DNA of 64,000 nt from SP197 sp965242595. GTDB taxonomy: Bacteria > Pseudomonadota > Alphaproteobacteria > SP197. A program made the position numbers and the translations under genes. Below are positions 34,640 through 43,947 of the stretch, one piece after another (the stretch's first letter is position 1; each line of letters starts with the position of its first letter). Location of the stretch: contig OZ251464.1 in assembly GCA_965242595.1 (NCBI GenBank), positions 372,001 to 436,000 on the forward strand. Reading direction: 5' to 3'. Under the pieces are notes generated by a model, which saw nothing but the letters and a program-made list of their open reading frames with translations, was not told the DNA's origin and did not search any database.

Positions 34640-36049
34640 ATGGCCGAAGCAGCCGACATCCTCAAGAAGATCAAGGACGAGGACATCCCCTACGTCGATC
34701 TGCGTTTCACCGACGCCAAAGGCAAATGGCAGCACGTCACCCTGGCCTCGCGCACGGTGGACGAAGACACGTTCATCGATGGCGTCATGTTCGACGGCTC
34801 GTCGATCGCCGGCTGGAAGGCGATCAACGAATCCGACATGACGCTGATGCCCGACCCCGCCACCGCCGTGATGGACCCGTTCGAGGCCCAGCCGACGCTG
34901 ATCCTGAACTGCGACATCCAGGAACCTTCCACCGGCCAGGCCTATGAACGCGATCCGCGCTCGCTGGCCAGGCGCGCCGAAGCCTATATGCAATATACCG
35001 GCATCGGCGATATCGCCTATTTCGGGCCGGAGCTGGAGTTTTTCGTGTTCGACAGCGTTCGCTTTTCTACCGAGGCCAACGACATGGGCTACCGCCTCGA
35101 CAGCGAGGAAGGCCCCTACAACGACAACACCTTCTATGAAGAAGGCAATCTTGCCCACCGCCCGCGCACCAAGGGCGGCTATTTCCCCGTTCCCCCCATC
35201 GACCGTGGCAGTGAGTTGCGTGGCGAAATGCTGACCACCATGTCCAATATGGGCGTTCCCATCGACAAGCATCACCACGAAGTGGCCCCGGCCCAGCACG
35301 AGCTGGGGATGACCTTCGACACCCTGCTGCGCTGCGCCGATCACGTGCAGGTCTACAAATATGTCGTCCACCGCGTCGCCGAAAGCTACGGCAAAACGGC
35401 CACCTTCATGCCCAAGCCTGTGGTGCTGGACAACGGCTCCGGCATGCACACCCACCAGTCGATCTGGAAGGGTGACAAGCCGCTGTTCGCCGGCAACGCC
35501 TATGCCGATCTTTCGGAAATGGCGCTGTTCTATATCGGCGGCATCATCCGCCACGCCCGGGCGCTCAATGCCTTCACCAACCCCTCCACCAACAGCTACA
35601 AACGTCTGGTGCCGGGCTATGAGGCGCCCGTGCTGCTGGCCTACAGCGCCCGCAACCGCTCTGCCTCCTGCCGCATTCCGTTTTCGTCCTCGCCGGCCGG
35701 CAAGCGGGTCGAGGTGCGTTTTCCCGACCCCACCGCCAATCCCTATTTCGCCTTTTCGGCCATGCTGATGGCGGGGCTGGACGGCATCGAAAACCGCATC
35801 CATCCCGGCGACGCCATGGACAAGAACCTCTACGACCTGCCGCCGGAGGAGTTGAAGGACGTGCCCAGCGTCTGCGGCAGCCTGCGCCAGGCGTTGCGCA
35901 GCCTGGAAGACGACCAGGACTTCCTGAAAAAGGGCGAGGTCTTCAACGACGGGCTGATCCAGGGCTATCTGGAACTGAAATGGGAGGAGGTCATGACCTT
36001 CGAGACCACCCCCCACCCGATCGAGTTCGACATGTATTACAGCGTCTAG
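34640..36049 (+). CDS. glnA: Glutamine synthetase type I
   Basis: 469 residues. The Mg/ATP motifs DGSSIAGW, GPELEFFVFD and KPVVLDNGSGMHTHQS are present, with the flexible and adenylylation region DKNLYDLPPEE containing the modifiable Tyr. It belongs to the GS I-beta class controlled by GlnE. It is 69 bp after glnB and likely cotranscribed. A perfect 11-bp hairpin follows the stop. Confidence 0.98.
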   Translation: MAEAADILKKIKDEDIPYVDLRFTDAKGKWQHVTLASRTVDEDTFIDGVMFDGSSIAGWKAINESDMTLMPDPATAVMDPFEAQPTLILNCDIQEPSTGQAYERDPRSLARRAEAYMQYTGIGDIAYFGPELEFFVFDSVRFSTEANDMGYRLDSEEGPYNDNTFYEEGNLAHRPRTKGGYFPVPPIDRGSELRGEMLTTMSNMGVPIDKHHHEVAPAQHELGMTFDTLLRCADHVQVYKYVVHRVAESYGKTATFMPKPVVLDNGSGMHTHQSIWKGDKPLFAGNAYADLSEMALFYIGGIIRHARALNAFTNPSTNSYKRLVPGYEAPVLLAYSARNRSASCRIPFSSSPAGKRVEVRFPDPTANPYFAFSAMLMAGLDGIENRIHPGDAMDKNLYDLPPEELKDVPSVCGSLRQALRSLEDDQDFLKKGEVFNDGLIQGYLELKWEEVMTFETTPHPIEFDMYYSV

Positions 36050-36055
36050 GCGCAA

Positions 36056-36084
36056 GGGGCGCGGAGGCCGGCTCTCCGCGCCCC
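36056..36084 (+). terminator. Hairpin after glnA
   Basis: GGGGCGCGGAG (36056-36066) pairs perfectly with CTCCGCGCCCC (36074-36084) around a 7-base loop, starting 7 bp after the glnA stop. There is no T-run after it, so it may attenuate readthrough into the PPK2 gene or stabilise glnBA mRNA. Confidence 0.6.
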
Positions 36085-36102
36085 CCTGTGCGGGAAGGGA
36101 TC

Positions 36103-37017
36103 ATGGCGAAAGCGAAGGCGCCTGCCCCGGCCGCCGGGGCAGGGGAAGAGCGGGTGGCGCAGGTCTTCCGCGAAGGCGTCTATCCCTACCGCGACAAGAT
36201 GGGCCGGGGTGGCTACGAGCGGCGCAAGGCCCGCTTGCAGGTGGAATTGTTGAAGGTCCAGCGCTGGGTCAGGGAGACCGGGCAAAGGGTCACGGTGCTG
36301 TTCGAAGGCCGCGATGCGGCCGGCAAGGGCGGCACCATCAAACGCTTCATGGAACATCTCAATCCACGCGGGGCGCGGGTGGTGGCGCTGGAAAAGCCCA
36401 GCGAGCGCGAACGCAGCCAGTGGTATTTCCAGCGCTATATCGAGCATCTGCCGGCGGCGGGCGAAATCGTGCTGTTCGACCGTTCCTGGTATAACCGCGC
36501 CGGCGTCGAACGGGTGATGGGCTTTTGCGACCGGCGCGACTATGCGCTTTTCATGGCCCAATGCCCGCCCTTCGAACGCATGCTGGTGGAAAGCGGCATC
36601 GCGCTGTTCAAATACTGGTTCTCGGTCACCCGCAAGGAACAGGCTAGGCGATTCCGCAGCCGCAAGGTGGACCCGCTGAAACAGTGGAAGCTGTCGCCGG
36701 TCGATCTGTCGTCGTTCGACAAGTGGAACGATTACACCGCCGCCAAACAGGCCATGTTCGCCGCCACCGACACCGCCTGGGCGCCGTGGACGGTGGTGAA
36801 ATCCGACGATAAGAAACGCGCCCGGCTGGCCTGCATGCAGCATTTTCTGGCCACGCTGCCCTATCCCGACAAGGACGCGAAGGCGGTCAAGGGCCCCGAC
36901 CCGCTGCTGGTAGGCCCCGCCGCCCAGGTTCTGGAGCCTTCGGGGCTGTCGGGAGCGGCGGCGGGCGCAGACAAATATGCGTCCGAATCTGACGCATCGC
37001 CCGCGTCGGGACCGTAG
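36103..37017 (+). CDS. ppk2: Polyphosphate kinase 2
   Basis: 304 residues. Walker A FEGRDAAGKGGT, the lid arginine region EHLNPRGARVVAL, and Walker B FDRSWYNRAGVE are diagnostic of single-domain PPK2, which moves phosphate between polyphosphate and nucleotides. Class (ADP or GDP preference) cannot be set here. The ATG at 36103 is used because earlier in-frame codons overlap glnA. The C-terminal 35 residues are Ser/Ala-rich. Confidence 0.93.
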   Translation: MAKAKAPAPAAGAGEERVAQVFREGVYPYRDKMGRGGYERRKARLQVELLKVQRWVRETGQRVTVLFEGRDAAGKGGTIKRFMEHLNPRGARVVALEKPSERERSQWYFQRYIEHLPAAGEIVLFDRSWYNRAGVERVMGFCDRRDYALFMAQCPPFERMLVESGIALFKYWFSVTRKEQARRFRSRKVDPLKQWKLSPVDLSSFDKWNDYTAAKQAMFAATDTAWAPWTVVKSDDKKRARLACMQHFLATLPYPDKDAKAVKGPDPLLVGPAAQVLEPSGLSGAAAGADKYASESDASPASGP

Positions 37018-37039
37018 GCTGCCGCCCGAGGCTCCGCCC

Positions 37040-37681
37040 ATGGCCGCCGCGGCGCCGGCAGATCTCCGCTTCGGCGCGCCGCTGCGCCGGGCCATGGCCG
37101 CCCATCTCGCCTCCTTCCGGCGCCAGCGGCAGGCGGGGGAAGGGCTGAAACGGGCGGCCGTCGCCGTGGCGGTGGTCGCGGTGGCAGACGGGCGGGCCGC
37201 CTTCGTGCTGACGCGCCGGGCCGCGAAGATGAACCGCCACGCCGGCCAGTGGGCGCTGCCCGGCGGCAGGCTGGATGGCGACGAAACGCCGCAACAGGCG
37301 GCGCTGCGCGAACTGGCGGAGGAGGTGGGCCTGCGCCTCGATGCCAGGGCCGTGCTGGGCCGGCTCGACGACTACCCCACCCGTTCCGGCTATCTGATCC
37401 AGCCCGTCGTGGCCTGGGCCGGCGCCGGCGCCCGCCTTCGCCCCCATCCCGCCGAGGTGGCCTCGGTCCACCGCATCGCCCTCGATGTGCTGTTCGCCTC
37501 CGGCTCGCCGGAATTCGTGTCCATCCCCGAAAGCCCCCGCCCGGTGATCCGCATGCCCATCGCCGGCCACAAGATCCACGCGCCCACCGCCGCCGTGCTC
37601 TATCAGTTCCGCGAAGTGGCGCTAGCCGGCCGCCCCACCCGCGTCGCCCATCTGGAACAACCGGTCTTCGCCTGGCGGTGA
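37040..37681 (+). CDS. NUDIX hydrolase, CoA-pyrophosphatase-like
   Basis: 213 residues. The NUDIX box is complete from GGRLDGDE to RELAEEVGL. Just before it, VLTRRAAKMNRHAGQWALPGG matches the extra motif of the NudL/CoA pyrophosphatase group (L-T-R-x-G-Q-x-PGG). It follows the PPK2 gene by 22 bp and is probably cotranscribed. Confidence 0.87.
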   Translation: MAAAAPADLRFGAPLRRAMAAHLASFRRQRQAGEGLKRAAVAVAVVAVADGRAAFVLTRRAAKMNRHAGQWALPGGRLDGDETPQQAALRELAEEVGLRLDARAVLGRLDDYPTRSGYLIQPVVAWAGAGARLRPHPAEVASVHRIALDVLFASGSPEFVSIPESPRPVIRMPIAGHKIHAPTAAVLYQFREVALAGRPTRVAHLEQPVFAWR

Positions 37682-37719
37682 GGGTGCACGACAGGTTTGG
37701 GAGCCGCATTTGTAGTCAA

Positions 37720-38292
37720 TTATGGCTCATAATCGGTCCATTTGCTGCCATCGGCCAGTCGTTCAGCCACAAACTTCTCAAATGGCTTTGCGCCTCGCCG
37801 CCGATTGCAGTTAGGGCACAACAACTGCTTGTTCTTTGCAGAATCCTTCCCACCCTTCGCTTTTGACCGGATATGATCGACGTCCGGGCGTTCCGGGAGA
37901 ACGGCCAGGCAGCCGGGGCAAAAGCCCCATTGTTTGAGTCGATAGGCCGCGATGATTCTCTTGTCACCGCCCCAATCGGGAATCTCGGAGACTTCTTTGT
38001 CGCGTGCAGCAAATGCATCGTCTGTCAACTCCCACCCCGGGCGCCCGTTCTTCTGTGTGCACTTGGTTACGAGACCGTCTTTCACGAGACTATTCAAGAT
38101 ACCCCAGACGATGTGATCGTTTCCTTGTTTGGTCGCATATCCCGGTTCGCGGAAAATGCCGGCACGACGGCCGAGTTCTGCCGCGCCGATACATTCGCCG
38201 CTCTTCTTCGCGGAATATAGAACCTCCATCGCTGCAACTCGAAGATGAGCGACACCTCTATGTCCGTGCCGCTTTTCAAGCGGTGGAATCAT
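37720..38292 (-). CDS. HNH endonuclease with winged-helix N-terminus (restriction enzyme candidate)
   Basis: 190 residues. The N-terminal 90 residues are helical with a winged-helix feel (DHIVWGILNSLVKDGLVTK). The C-terminus carries a zinc-finger HNH: CPGC, DVDHIRSKAKGGKDSAKN, CPNCNRR. It starts two bases after the methyltransferase stop, so the two form a classic modification-then-restriction pair. G+C and codon use are clearly lower than in the NUDIX and oxidoreductase genes around, pointing to transfer. Confidence 0.87.
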   Translation of the reverse strand: MIPPLEKRHGHRGVAHLRVAAMEVLYSAKKSGECIGAAELGRRAGIFREPGYATKQGNDHIVWGILNSLVKDGLVTKCTQKNGRPGWELTDDAFAARDKEVSEIPDWGGDKRIIAAYRLKQWGFCPGCLAVLPERPDVDHIRSKAKGGKDSAKNKQLLCPNCNRRRGAKPFEKFVAERLADGSKWTDYEP

Positions 38293-38294
38293 GA

Positions 38295-39242
38295 CTACCC
38301 AGCCAGCCGCCGGTGCGCAATCTCGATGTAATCGGGGTCGATGTCGATGCCGATGCTATGGCGGCCGCAACGCTGCGCCGCCAGACATGTGGTGCCGGAC
38401 CCTACGAAGGGATCGAGCACTGTCTGCCCCCTGGCGGAGAAGACACGGATCAGGTGTTCCATCAGCTTCACCGGCTTAGCCGTCAGGTGTCCGTTGAAGC
38501 GGTCCTTTATCTGTTTCTCCACCGTCATCACGGTCTCAGGCACATGGTTGTTGAGCGTCTGGCTGGCGTCGATCAGGCCGGTCTCATGGGCAAGCCAGTT
38601 ATCGACGAACGTGCCTTCACGCGGTTTCTGGGCCAGGATGACCGACTCGAATTGGGGTCGCAATTGCGGTGTGCGACGTTTGCCGAGGCGGCGCAACGCT
38701 TCTGCTTTCTCGTCTTCCGTCATGTCGGTCCGGCGCTTCACGAAATGGTCCATGGTGAACGCCTTGAACTGTGCCTTGCCGGTGAAGCGCCATGCCAGGA
38801 CATCGCGCACCTCAAAGCCCGCATCCTCAATGGCTACAGTGGCGCGATGGGCCAGGCGTGGCGCCGCAAACATCAGCAGGAAGGCGCCCGGCTTCAGCAC
38901 CCGCAGCACGCCCGCTGCGATGGGCGCCAGAAACTCTTGCAGGCGCCGGCCCTGTTCGGGGTCGAACTTCATGCCGATGGGCAGGCCGCCTACGGCGTCG
39001 GCATGCTGGCGGGATCGTTCGATCCCTGCGTGACTCCACTCATCGTCCAGGCGGTCCAGGAAGTAAGGCGGATCGGTGAGGGCCAGATGCACGCTGGCAG
39101 GTTCCATGTCGGCCAGCACGTCCCGACAGTCGCCGGCATAAAGCCGCGCCTTCGGTAGCGCGCCATCGCGCGGCAGCGGCAGCGCCAGATCTTCCGACGC
39201 CACACCCGTCGGTGGAACGGTGGCGGAGGACAGCACGGCCAT
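38295..39242 (-). CDS. Site-specific DNA methyltransferase, beta class
   Basis: 315 residues. Catalytic motif DPPY (57-60) comes before the SAM motif DPFVGSGTT (277-285), the order of beta-class N4-cytosine/N6-adenine enzymes; the region between them would read the target. The downstream HNH gene makes a type II restriction-modification system likely. Recognition site and methylated base are unknown. It is the upstream gene of the pair, so methylation precedes cutting. Confidence 0.92.
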   Translation of the reverse strand: MAVLSSATVPPTGVASEDLALPLPRDGALPKARLYAGDCRDVLADMEPASVHLALTDPPYFLDRLDDEWSHAGIERSRQHADAVGGLPIGMKFDPEQGRRLQEFLAPIAAGVLRVLKPGAFLLMFAAPRLAHRATVAIEDAGFEVRDVLAWRFTGKAQFKAFTMDHFVKRRTDMTEDEKAEALRRLGKRRTPQLRPQFESVILAQKPREGTFVDNWLAHETGLIDASQTLNNHVPETVMTVEKQIKDRFNGHLTAKPVKLMEHLIRVFSARGQTVLDPFVGSGTTCLAAQRCGRHSIGIDIDPDYIEIAHRRLAG

Positions 39243-39288
39243 ATCGCAGCTTCCACCGCTAAAACGACATAAGTCAAGCGCCGCCCGC

Positions 39289-41370
39289 TCACGCCCGCCG
39301 CAGCCACACCGAGGTGTCGTGGAAAAGGCCGCCGCCGATGGGGGCGCCGGGTTCGGCGGAGATCAGCAGGTTGATGCCGATTCCCTCCTCGAAGGCGGCG
39401 TTGGGCCACACGCTTTCCACGATCACCGTGCCCGGGCGCTGGCCGCCGGTCAGCCTGGCGTGCAGCACCACGCTGCCTTTGCCGTTGCCGATGCGCACCC
39501 GCTGGCCGTCGGCGATGCCGTGGCGGGCGGCGTCGTCGCCGTGAATCTGCGCCGTCGGGCGGCCTTCGCGGCGGCGCGATCCCTCCGTTTCGGTGAAGCT
39601 GGAGTTGAGATAATGGCGGGCCGGGGCCGTCACCAGGCGGAAGGGCCGCGCCGGGCAGGCGGCATCGATGGCCGGCCAATGGTCGGGAAAGCCCGGCATG
39701 GTGGCGGGCACGCCGGCGGGGCCGAAGCGATTGTGGGGGTGCGACCAGTCGGCGCGAAAGTGAAAGCGCCCGTCGCCATGGCCAAAGCCGTCGATGAAAT
39801 GGGCCTTGCGAAACGGTGGCTGCACATCGATCCAGCGCCGCTCGATCAGCGCCTCCAGCGCGCCCCAGCCCGAGGCCGCCATGGTGTGGCGCGCCAGCTC
39901 CAGTGCCGACATGGTAAAGCCCGGGTGGCTCTCCGCCACGCCCAGGCGCCGCGCCAGGCCGCAGATCACCTCGTGGTTGCTGCGGCAGCCGGGCGGCGCA
40001 TCCACCAGCTTCGGCCCCCACATGATGTGCTGATGGCCGCCGCCCTGATAGAGATCGTCATGTTCCAGGAACATGGTGGCGGGCAGCACGATATCGGCCA
40101 TCTGCGCGGTTTCGGTCATGAACTGCTCGTGGACGCACACGAACAGGTCGTCGCGGGCCAGGCCGCGCCGCACGGCGCCCAGATCCGGGGCCACCGCCAT
40201 CGGGTTGGTGTTCTGGATCACCATGGCGGTCACCGGCGGGCCGTCGCCCAGGTCGCGCCTGTCGCCGGTCAGCACCGGGCCGATGCGCGATTGGTCCAGC
40301 ACCCGCACGGTGGGATCGCGGGCGTCCAGGCCTTCGATCAGGCTGCGGTCCCAGTGGAAGATTTCGCCGTTGTTGTGAAAGGCGCCGCCGCCCTCCACCG
40401 CCCAGGCGCCGGTGACAGACGCGATGCAGGAGGCAGCGTGCATGGCGACGGCGCCGTTGCGTCCGCGACAGAAACCGTAGCCCAGGCGGAAATAGGTCCG
40501 CTTGGTCTGGCCCACCAGGCGGGCAAAGGCCTCGATCTCGGCCGCCGGCACGCCGCAGATCGCCTCTGCCCAGGCCGGGTCGCGCGGCTTCAGATGCTGC
40601 GCCAGGCCGTCGGGGTCGTCGCAGTAGCGGCGCATCCAGTCCCAATCGGCCAGGCCGTCGCGAAACAGCACATGCATGATGGCGCAGGCCAGCGCCGCAT
40701 CGGTGCCGGGTCTCACGCACAGGAAGATGTCGGCCTTTTCGGCCGTCGCCGTGCGATAGGTGTCGATCACGGCGATCTTCGCGCCCCGCCGCCGCCTGGC
40801 CGCCACCGCATGGGCCATGACGTTGATCTGGGTGTTGACCGGATTGGTGCCCCAGATCGCCACCAGGTCGGCCCTGGCCATCTCGCGCGGGTCGGGGCCC
40901 ATCAGCGCGCCGGTGCCGGCGACGAAGCCGCTCCAGGCCAGCGTGGTGCAGATGGTGTTGTGCTGGCCGCTATAGCCCTTGACATGGCGCAGACGGTTGA
41001 TGCCGTCGCGCATCACGAAGCCCATGGTGCCGGCATAGTAATAGGGCCAAACCGTTTCGGCCCCCAGGCGCGCCTCGGCCTCCAGCAGCCGCCCCGCCAC
41101 CTCGTCCAGCGCCTCATCCCAGGAGATGGGGGCAAAGCGGCCCTCGCCCTTGGCGCCGCGCCGGCGCAGGGGCTGGGTCAGGCGGTCGGGATGGTGAATG
41201 CGCTCGGCATAGCGGGCGACCTTGGCGCAGATCACGCCGGCCGTATAGCTGTTGTCGCGGGCGCCGCGGACGCGGCCGATGCGGTTGTCGCCAACGAGCT
41301 CCACCTCCAGCGCGCAGGTAGAAGGGCAATCGTGCGGGCAGGCGCTGTAGCCCAGGGCGGCGGGCGCCAT
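39289..41370 (-). CDS. Molybdopterin-dependent oxidoreductase
   Basis: 693 residues. The N-terminal [4Fe-4S] motif CPHDCPSTC plus a later Cys (GVICAKV) is followed by the three molybdopterin domains and the molydop_binding end (HGIADGQRVRIGNGKGSV). It fits the BisC-like, cytoplasmic group with no twin-arginine signal. The ATG at 41370 has AAGGAGG. No dedicated subunits are nearby, so the substrate is unknown. Confidence 0.92.
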   Translation of the reverse strand: MAPAALGYSACPHDCPSTCALEVELVGDNRIGRVRGARDNSYTAGVICAKVARYAERIHHPDRLTQPLRRRGAKGEGRFAPISWDEALDEVAGRLLEAEARLGAETVWPYYYAGTMGFVMRDGINRLRHVKGYSGQHNTICTTLAWSGFVAGTGALMGPDPREMARADLVAIWGTNPVNTQINVMAHAVAARRRRGAKIAVIDTYRTATAEKADIFLCVRPGTDAALACAIMHVLFRDGLADWDWMRRYCDDPDGLAQHLKPRDPAWAEAICGVPAAEIEAFARLVGQTKRTYFRLGYGFCRGRNGAVAMHAASCIASVTGAWAVEGGGAFHNNGEIFHWDRSLIEGLDARDPTVRVLDQSRIGPVLTGDRRDLGDGPPVTAMVIQNTNPMAVAPDLGAVRRGLARDDLFVCVHEQFMTETAQMADIVLPATMFLEHDDLYQGGGHQHIMWGPKLVDAPPGCRSNHEVICGLARRLGVAESHPGFTMSALELARHTMAASGWGALEALIERRWIDVQPPFRKAHFIDGFGHGDGRFHFRADWSHPHNRFGPAGVPATMPGFPDHWPAIDAACPARPFRLVTAPARHYLNSSFTETEGSRRREGRPTAQIHGDDAARHGIADGQRVRIGNGKGSVVLHARLTGGQRPGTVIVESVWPNAAFEEGIGINLLISAEPGAPIGGGLFHDTSVWLRRA

Positions 41371-41380
41371 GGCGGCCTCC

Positions 41381-42250
41381 TTACCAGGCCAGCAGCGGCA
41401 TGGCGGCCAGCGGGCGCACGCCATGGGCCGCGCAGGCCCGGGCCAGGCGATCCTGCGGCGGCGCCGTGGCGGGCGCAATGCCCCAATCGTGGGCGGGCAG
41501 GCCGCCGGTGATCCACAGGGCGGCGATGCCGGCGCCCTGGGCGCCCAGAATGTCGGTTTCGATGCCGTCGCCTATCGCCAGCACCCGCGCCGGCGCCACG
41601 CCGCCCAGCAGCGCCAGGGCGCGGCGATAGACCGCCGGATGCGGCTTGCCCTCCCAGATCACCCGCCCGCCGCGGGCGGCATAGGCGGCCGCCAGCGTGC
41701 CGGCGCACAGCTCGCGCACGCCGCCGCGCAGCACGAAACGATCAGGGTTGGCGCATAGCAGCGGCAGGCCGCGCGCCAGGGCCCGCGCCAGGTCCGGCAT
41801 GGCCTGCGCCAGCGTCTCGCCGCTGTGGCGGATGCCGCAGCACAGCACGAAATCGGCCCGCTCCAGCGCCACCGGGCGGCGGTCCAGCCCTTCCAGCAGC
41901 GCGGCGGCCGTCGCCGTGCCGATGGCATGAAAGCGCCGCCCCAGGGCTGCGAAGGCAGGCTGGCCTTCCGCGAAGGCGAGGCGGACCGCTTCACCGGCGG
42001 TCATGATCGCGTCCCAGGCCGCGCCCGGCACGCCGATCCTTGCCAGCTGACGGGCCACCGCCCTGGCGCCGCGCGGCGCGTTGGAAAGCAGCACCACCCG
42101 CCCGCCGCCGGCGCGAAAGCGCAGCAGCGCCTCCACCGCCGCCCCGTAAGGCGCGACGCCATCGTGCAGGCAGCCCCACAGATCGACCAGCAGGCCATCG
42201 TAGCGCGGCGCCAGCCGGGCGAGGCCATCCAACAGCGGTGGCGCGCTCAA
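41381..42250 (-). CDS. HAD-superfamily class IIA hydrolase
   Basis: 289 residues from the TTG at 42250. Motif I is LLVDLWGCLHDG, motif II LLSNAPRG, motif III K in WEGKPHPAVY and motif IV AIGDGIETDILGA. This is the TIGR01459-type NagD-like phosphatase family of alphaproteobacteria, with unknown sugar or nucleotide phosphate substrate. The start is uncertain, because the frame is open farther upstream without family similarity. It is 10 bp before the oxidoreductase gene and likely cotranscribed. Confidence 0.82.
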   Translation of the reverse strand: MSAPPLLDGLARLAPRYDGLLVDLWGCLHDGVAPYGAAVEALLRFRAGGGRVVLLSNAPRGARAVARQLARIGVPGAAWDAIMTAGEAVRLAFAEGQPAFAALGRRFHAIGTATAAALLEGLDRRPVALERADFVLCCGIRHSGETLAQAMPDLARALARGLPLLCANPDRFVLRGGVRELCAGTLAAAYAARGGRVIWEGKPHPAVYRRALALLGGVAPARVLAIGDGIETDILGAQGAGIAALWITGGLPAHDWGIAPATAPPQDRLARACAAHGVRPLAAMPLLAW

Positions 42251-42368
42251 GCGGCGGCGTCCGGGCAGGGGGCGCCGCCGGCGCGGATGGCCGCCGCCGC
42301 ACGGGCGCTGCCGGGGGCGGGTGCCGTCTTTCTGCTGCGCCGCGCCATGGCGAGTGGCCGGGCTGCCG

Positions 42369-43280
42369 TCAACCCTGGGCCGGCGCCTCCCGGCTTTCCC
42401 ACCATGCCGACCACAGGTCGTAGTCGGGGCCGATGTTCTCGCCGGTGATGGCGCGCAGCGACCAGGAGGCGAACCAGCGCACATCCTGCGAGCCGTCGCG
42501 CAGGGCGGCGATCAGATCCGGCACGGCGGCCATAGCGCCGATGCGGCCCAGCGCCCAGGCCGCCTCCCAGCGCACCCGTTCGTGCTCGTCGGCCAGGGCG
42601 CGGGCCAGGGCGGGGATGGCGGCGGCATCGCCGGCATCGCCCAGGGCGGCGGCGGCGGCATAGCGGATGGCGGGCCGGGTCTCGTCCAGAGCCGGCACCA
42701 CGGCATCCGTGCCCCAGGCGGCCGCCAGCGCCAGGCAGAAGCTTTCGATGAAGCCGTCCGGCTGTTCGAAGGCCCGCAGGAAGGGGGCGTTGGCCGGGCG
42801 CTCATAGCCGGGATTGAGGGTCAGGCGGAAGGGGCGCTGGATGACGGAGGCGAAATCGCCGGCGCCATGGGCGTCGCCGGGGCCGTCGATGGCGATCTCG
42901 CCGGCGATCTCGGCGCCGCTATAGAGATAGGCCATGCCGTGGTCTGGATAGAGGCCGCCGGAGGCGCGGGCGGTCAGCGCGACAGCGACGGTGGCATCGG
43001 CCGCCGCACCGGCCGCTGCGGGCGCGATCCCGGCCGCCAGCAGGATGTCTTCGACATAATCCAGCACCGGCAGCTCATAGCCCTCCAGCGGCAGGAAGGC
43101 GATGGCGGAGGGGCGGCGGTATTCCACCGTCTGGCGGATGTCGATGGCGGCGGTGGTGGGCAGGGCGCCGGCCTGGGCGGGCGCCGGCGCCGCCAGCCAA
43201 AAAGCAAGAGTCGCCGCCAGCCAAAAAGCAAGAGTCGCCACCGGCCAGAGAGCCGCCGCCGGGCGCGGGGCGCCGGCCAT
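42369..43280 (-). CDS. Exported HEAT-repeat protein
   Basis: 303 residues. It starts with a signal peptide whose hydrophobic core is tandemly duplicated (TLAFWLAA twice), with a likely signal peptidase site at PAQAGA. A beta-rich domain follows, then HEAT/PBS-lyase repeats (IRYAAAAALGDAGD, VRWEAAWALGRIGA, VRWFASWSLRAITG). It begins one base after the stop of the Sel1 gene and is coupled to it. It may be a periplasmic scaffold; no enzyme motif was seen. Confidence 0.82.
   Translation of the reverse strand: MAGAPRPAAALWPVATLAFWLAATLAFWLAAPAPAQAGALPTTAAIDIRQTVEYRRPSAIAFLPLEGYELPVLDYVEDILLAAGIAPAAAGAAADATVAVALTARASGGLYPDHGMAYLYSGAEIAGEIAIDGPGDAHGAGDFASVIQRPFRLTLNPGYERPANAPFLRAFEQPDGFIESFCLALAAAWGTDAVVPALDETRPAIRYAAAAALGDAGDAAAIPALARALADEHERVRWEAAWALGRIGAMAAVPDLIAALRDGSQDVRWFASWSLRAITGENIGPDYDLWSAWWESREAPAQG
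43189..43236. repeat. Perfect 24-bp tandem duplication in a signal peptide
   Basis: 43189-43212 and 43213-43236 are identical 24-mers containing AGCCAAAAAGCAAGAG. They encode the eight-residue hydrophobic core twice in frame within the HEAT-protein leader, which looks like a recent slippage or recombination event. Confidence 0.9.
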
Positions 43281-43281
43281 C

Positions 43282-43848
43282 TCACTCGCCCTCGGTCGCC
43301 GCCACCGCCGCTGCCCGCTGGCCAGCCGCCATGCGGGCATCCAGCGCGGCCAGATTGGCGGCGGCGGTGGCGTCGCCGGCCATAGCCGCCAGGGAAAGCC
43401 AGTGCCTGGCCGCCTCGCGGTCGATGGGCTCTTCGGTTGCCAGCAGCAGGCCCAGCAGCGACATGGCGTCGCGCTCTCCGGCCGTGGCCGCCGGGGTAAG
43501 CCAGCGCCTGGCTGCCGCCGCGTCGGGGGGGCCGCCCTTCCCTTCCGCCAGCATGATGGCCAGCCGCAACTGCGCCCGGAGGTGGCCGCCAGCGGCCGCG
43601 GCCGCATACCAGCTGCGCGCGCCTTCGGCATCGGGGGCGCCTTGGGCGCCGGTCTCCAGCGACCAGGCCAGCAGGAACTGGGCCTCGGGGTCGCCGCCCG
43701 CCGCCCCCTCGCGATACCAGGCCATGGCCTCGCCGTAGCTCTGCGGCACCTCGCCCGCCAGGGCGGGCGCCACGGCCAGCGCGCTGGCACATATGGCCGC
43801 CGCCAGATGGGCCGGCCTGTGGTTCCTTTTCGCCCTCAAAGCGCGCAT
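43282..43848 (-). CDS. Exported Sel1-repeat (TPR-like) protein
   Basis: 188 residues from ATG 43848 (a GTG at 43881 is the alternative). Signal peptide with cleavage near APALAGE. Sel1-like repeats follow (YGEAMAWYREGAAGGDPEAQ, ARSWYAAAAAGGHLRAQLR, AARRWLTPAATAGERDAMSLL). It is probably a periplasmic protein-interaction module. It is coupled to the HEAT protein downstream; together they may form one complex. Confidence 0.82.
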   Translation of the reverse strand: MRALRAKRNHRPAHLAAAICASALAVAPALAGEVPQSYGEAMAWYREGAAGGDPEAQFLLAWSLETGAQGAPDAEGARSWYAAAAAGGHLRAQLRLAIMLAEGKGGPPDAAAARRWLTPAATAGERDAMSLLGLLLATEEPIDREAARHWLSLAAMAGDATAAANLAALDARMAAGQRAAAVAATEGE

Positions 43849-43947
43849 TCCCCGCTGGGTGGTCACGGAAGCCCCGCCCACCGGCTGTCACATTAGTGCA
43901 AAACCGGCGGCGGCGGAATCGCTGCCGGGGCGGGTCGTTCCATGCCG

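Noticed and set aside
32918..36055. A 1045-codon open frame on the minus strand covering the aminotransferase and all of glnA
   Set aside because: Only the part to 34090 has aminotransferase similarity and a ribosome site. The rest is antisense to glnB and glnA and stays open because of third-position G+C bias.
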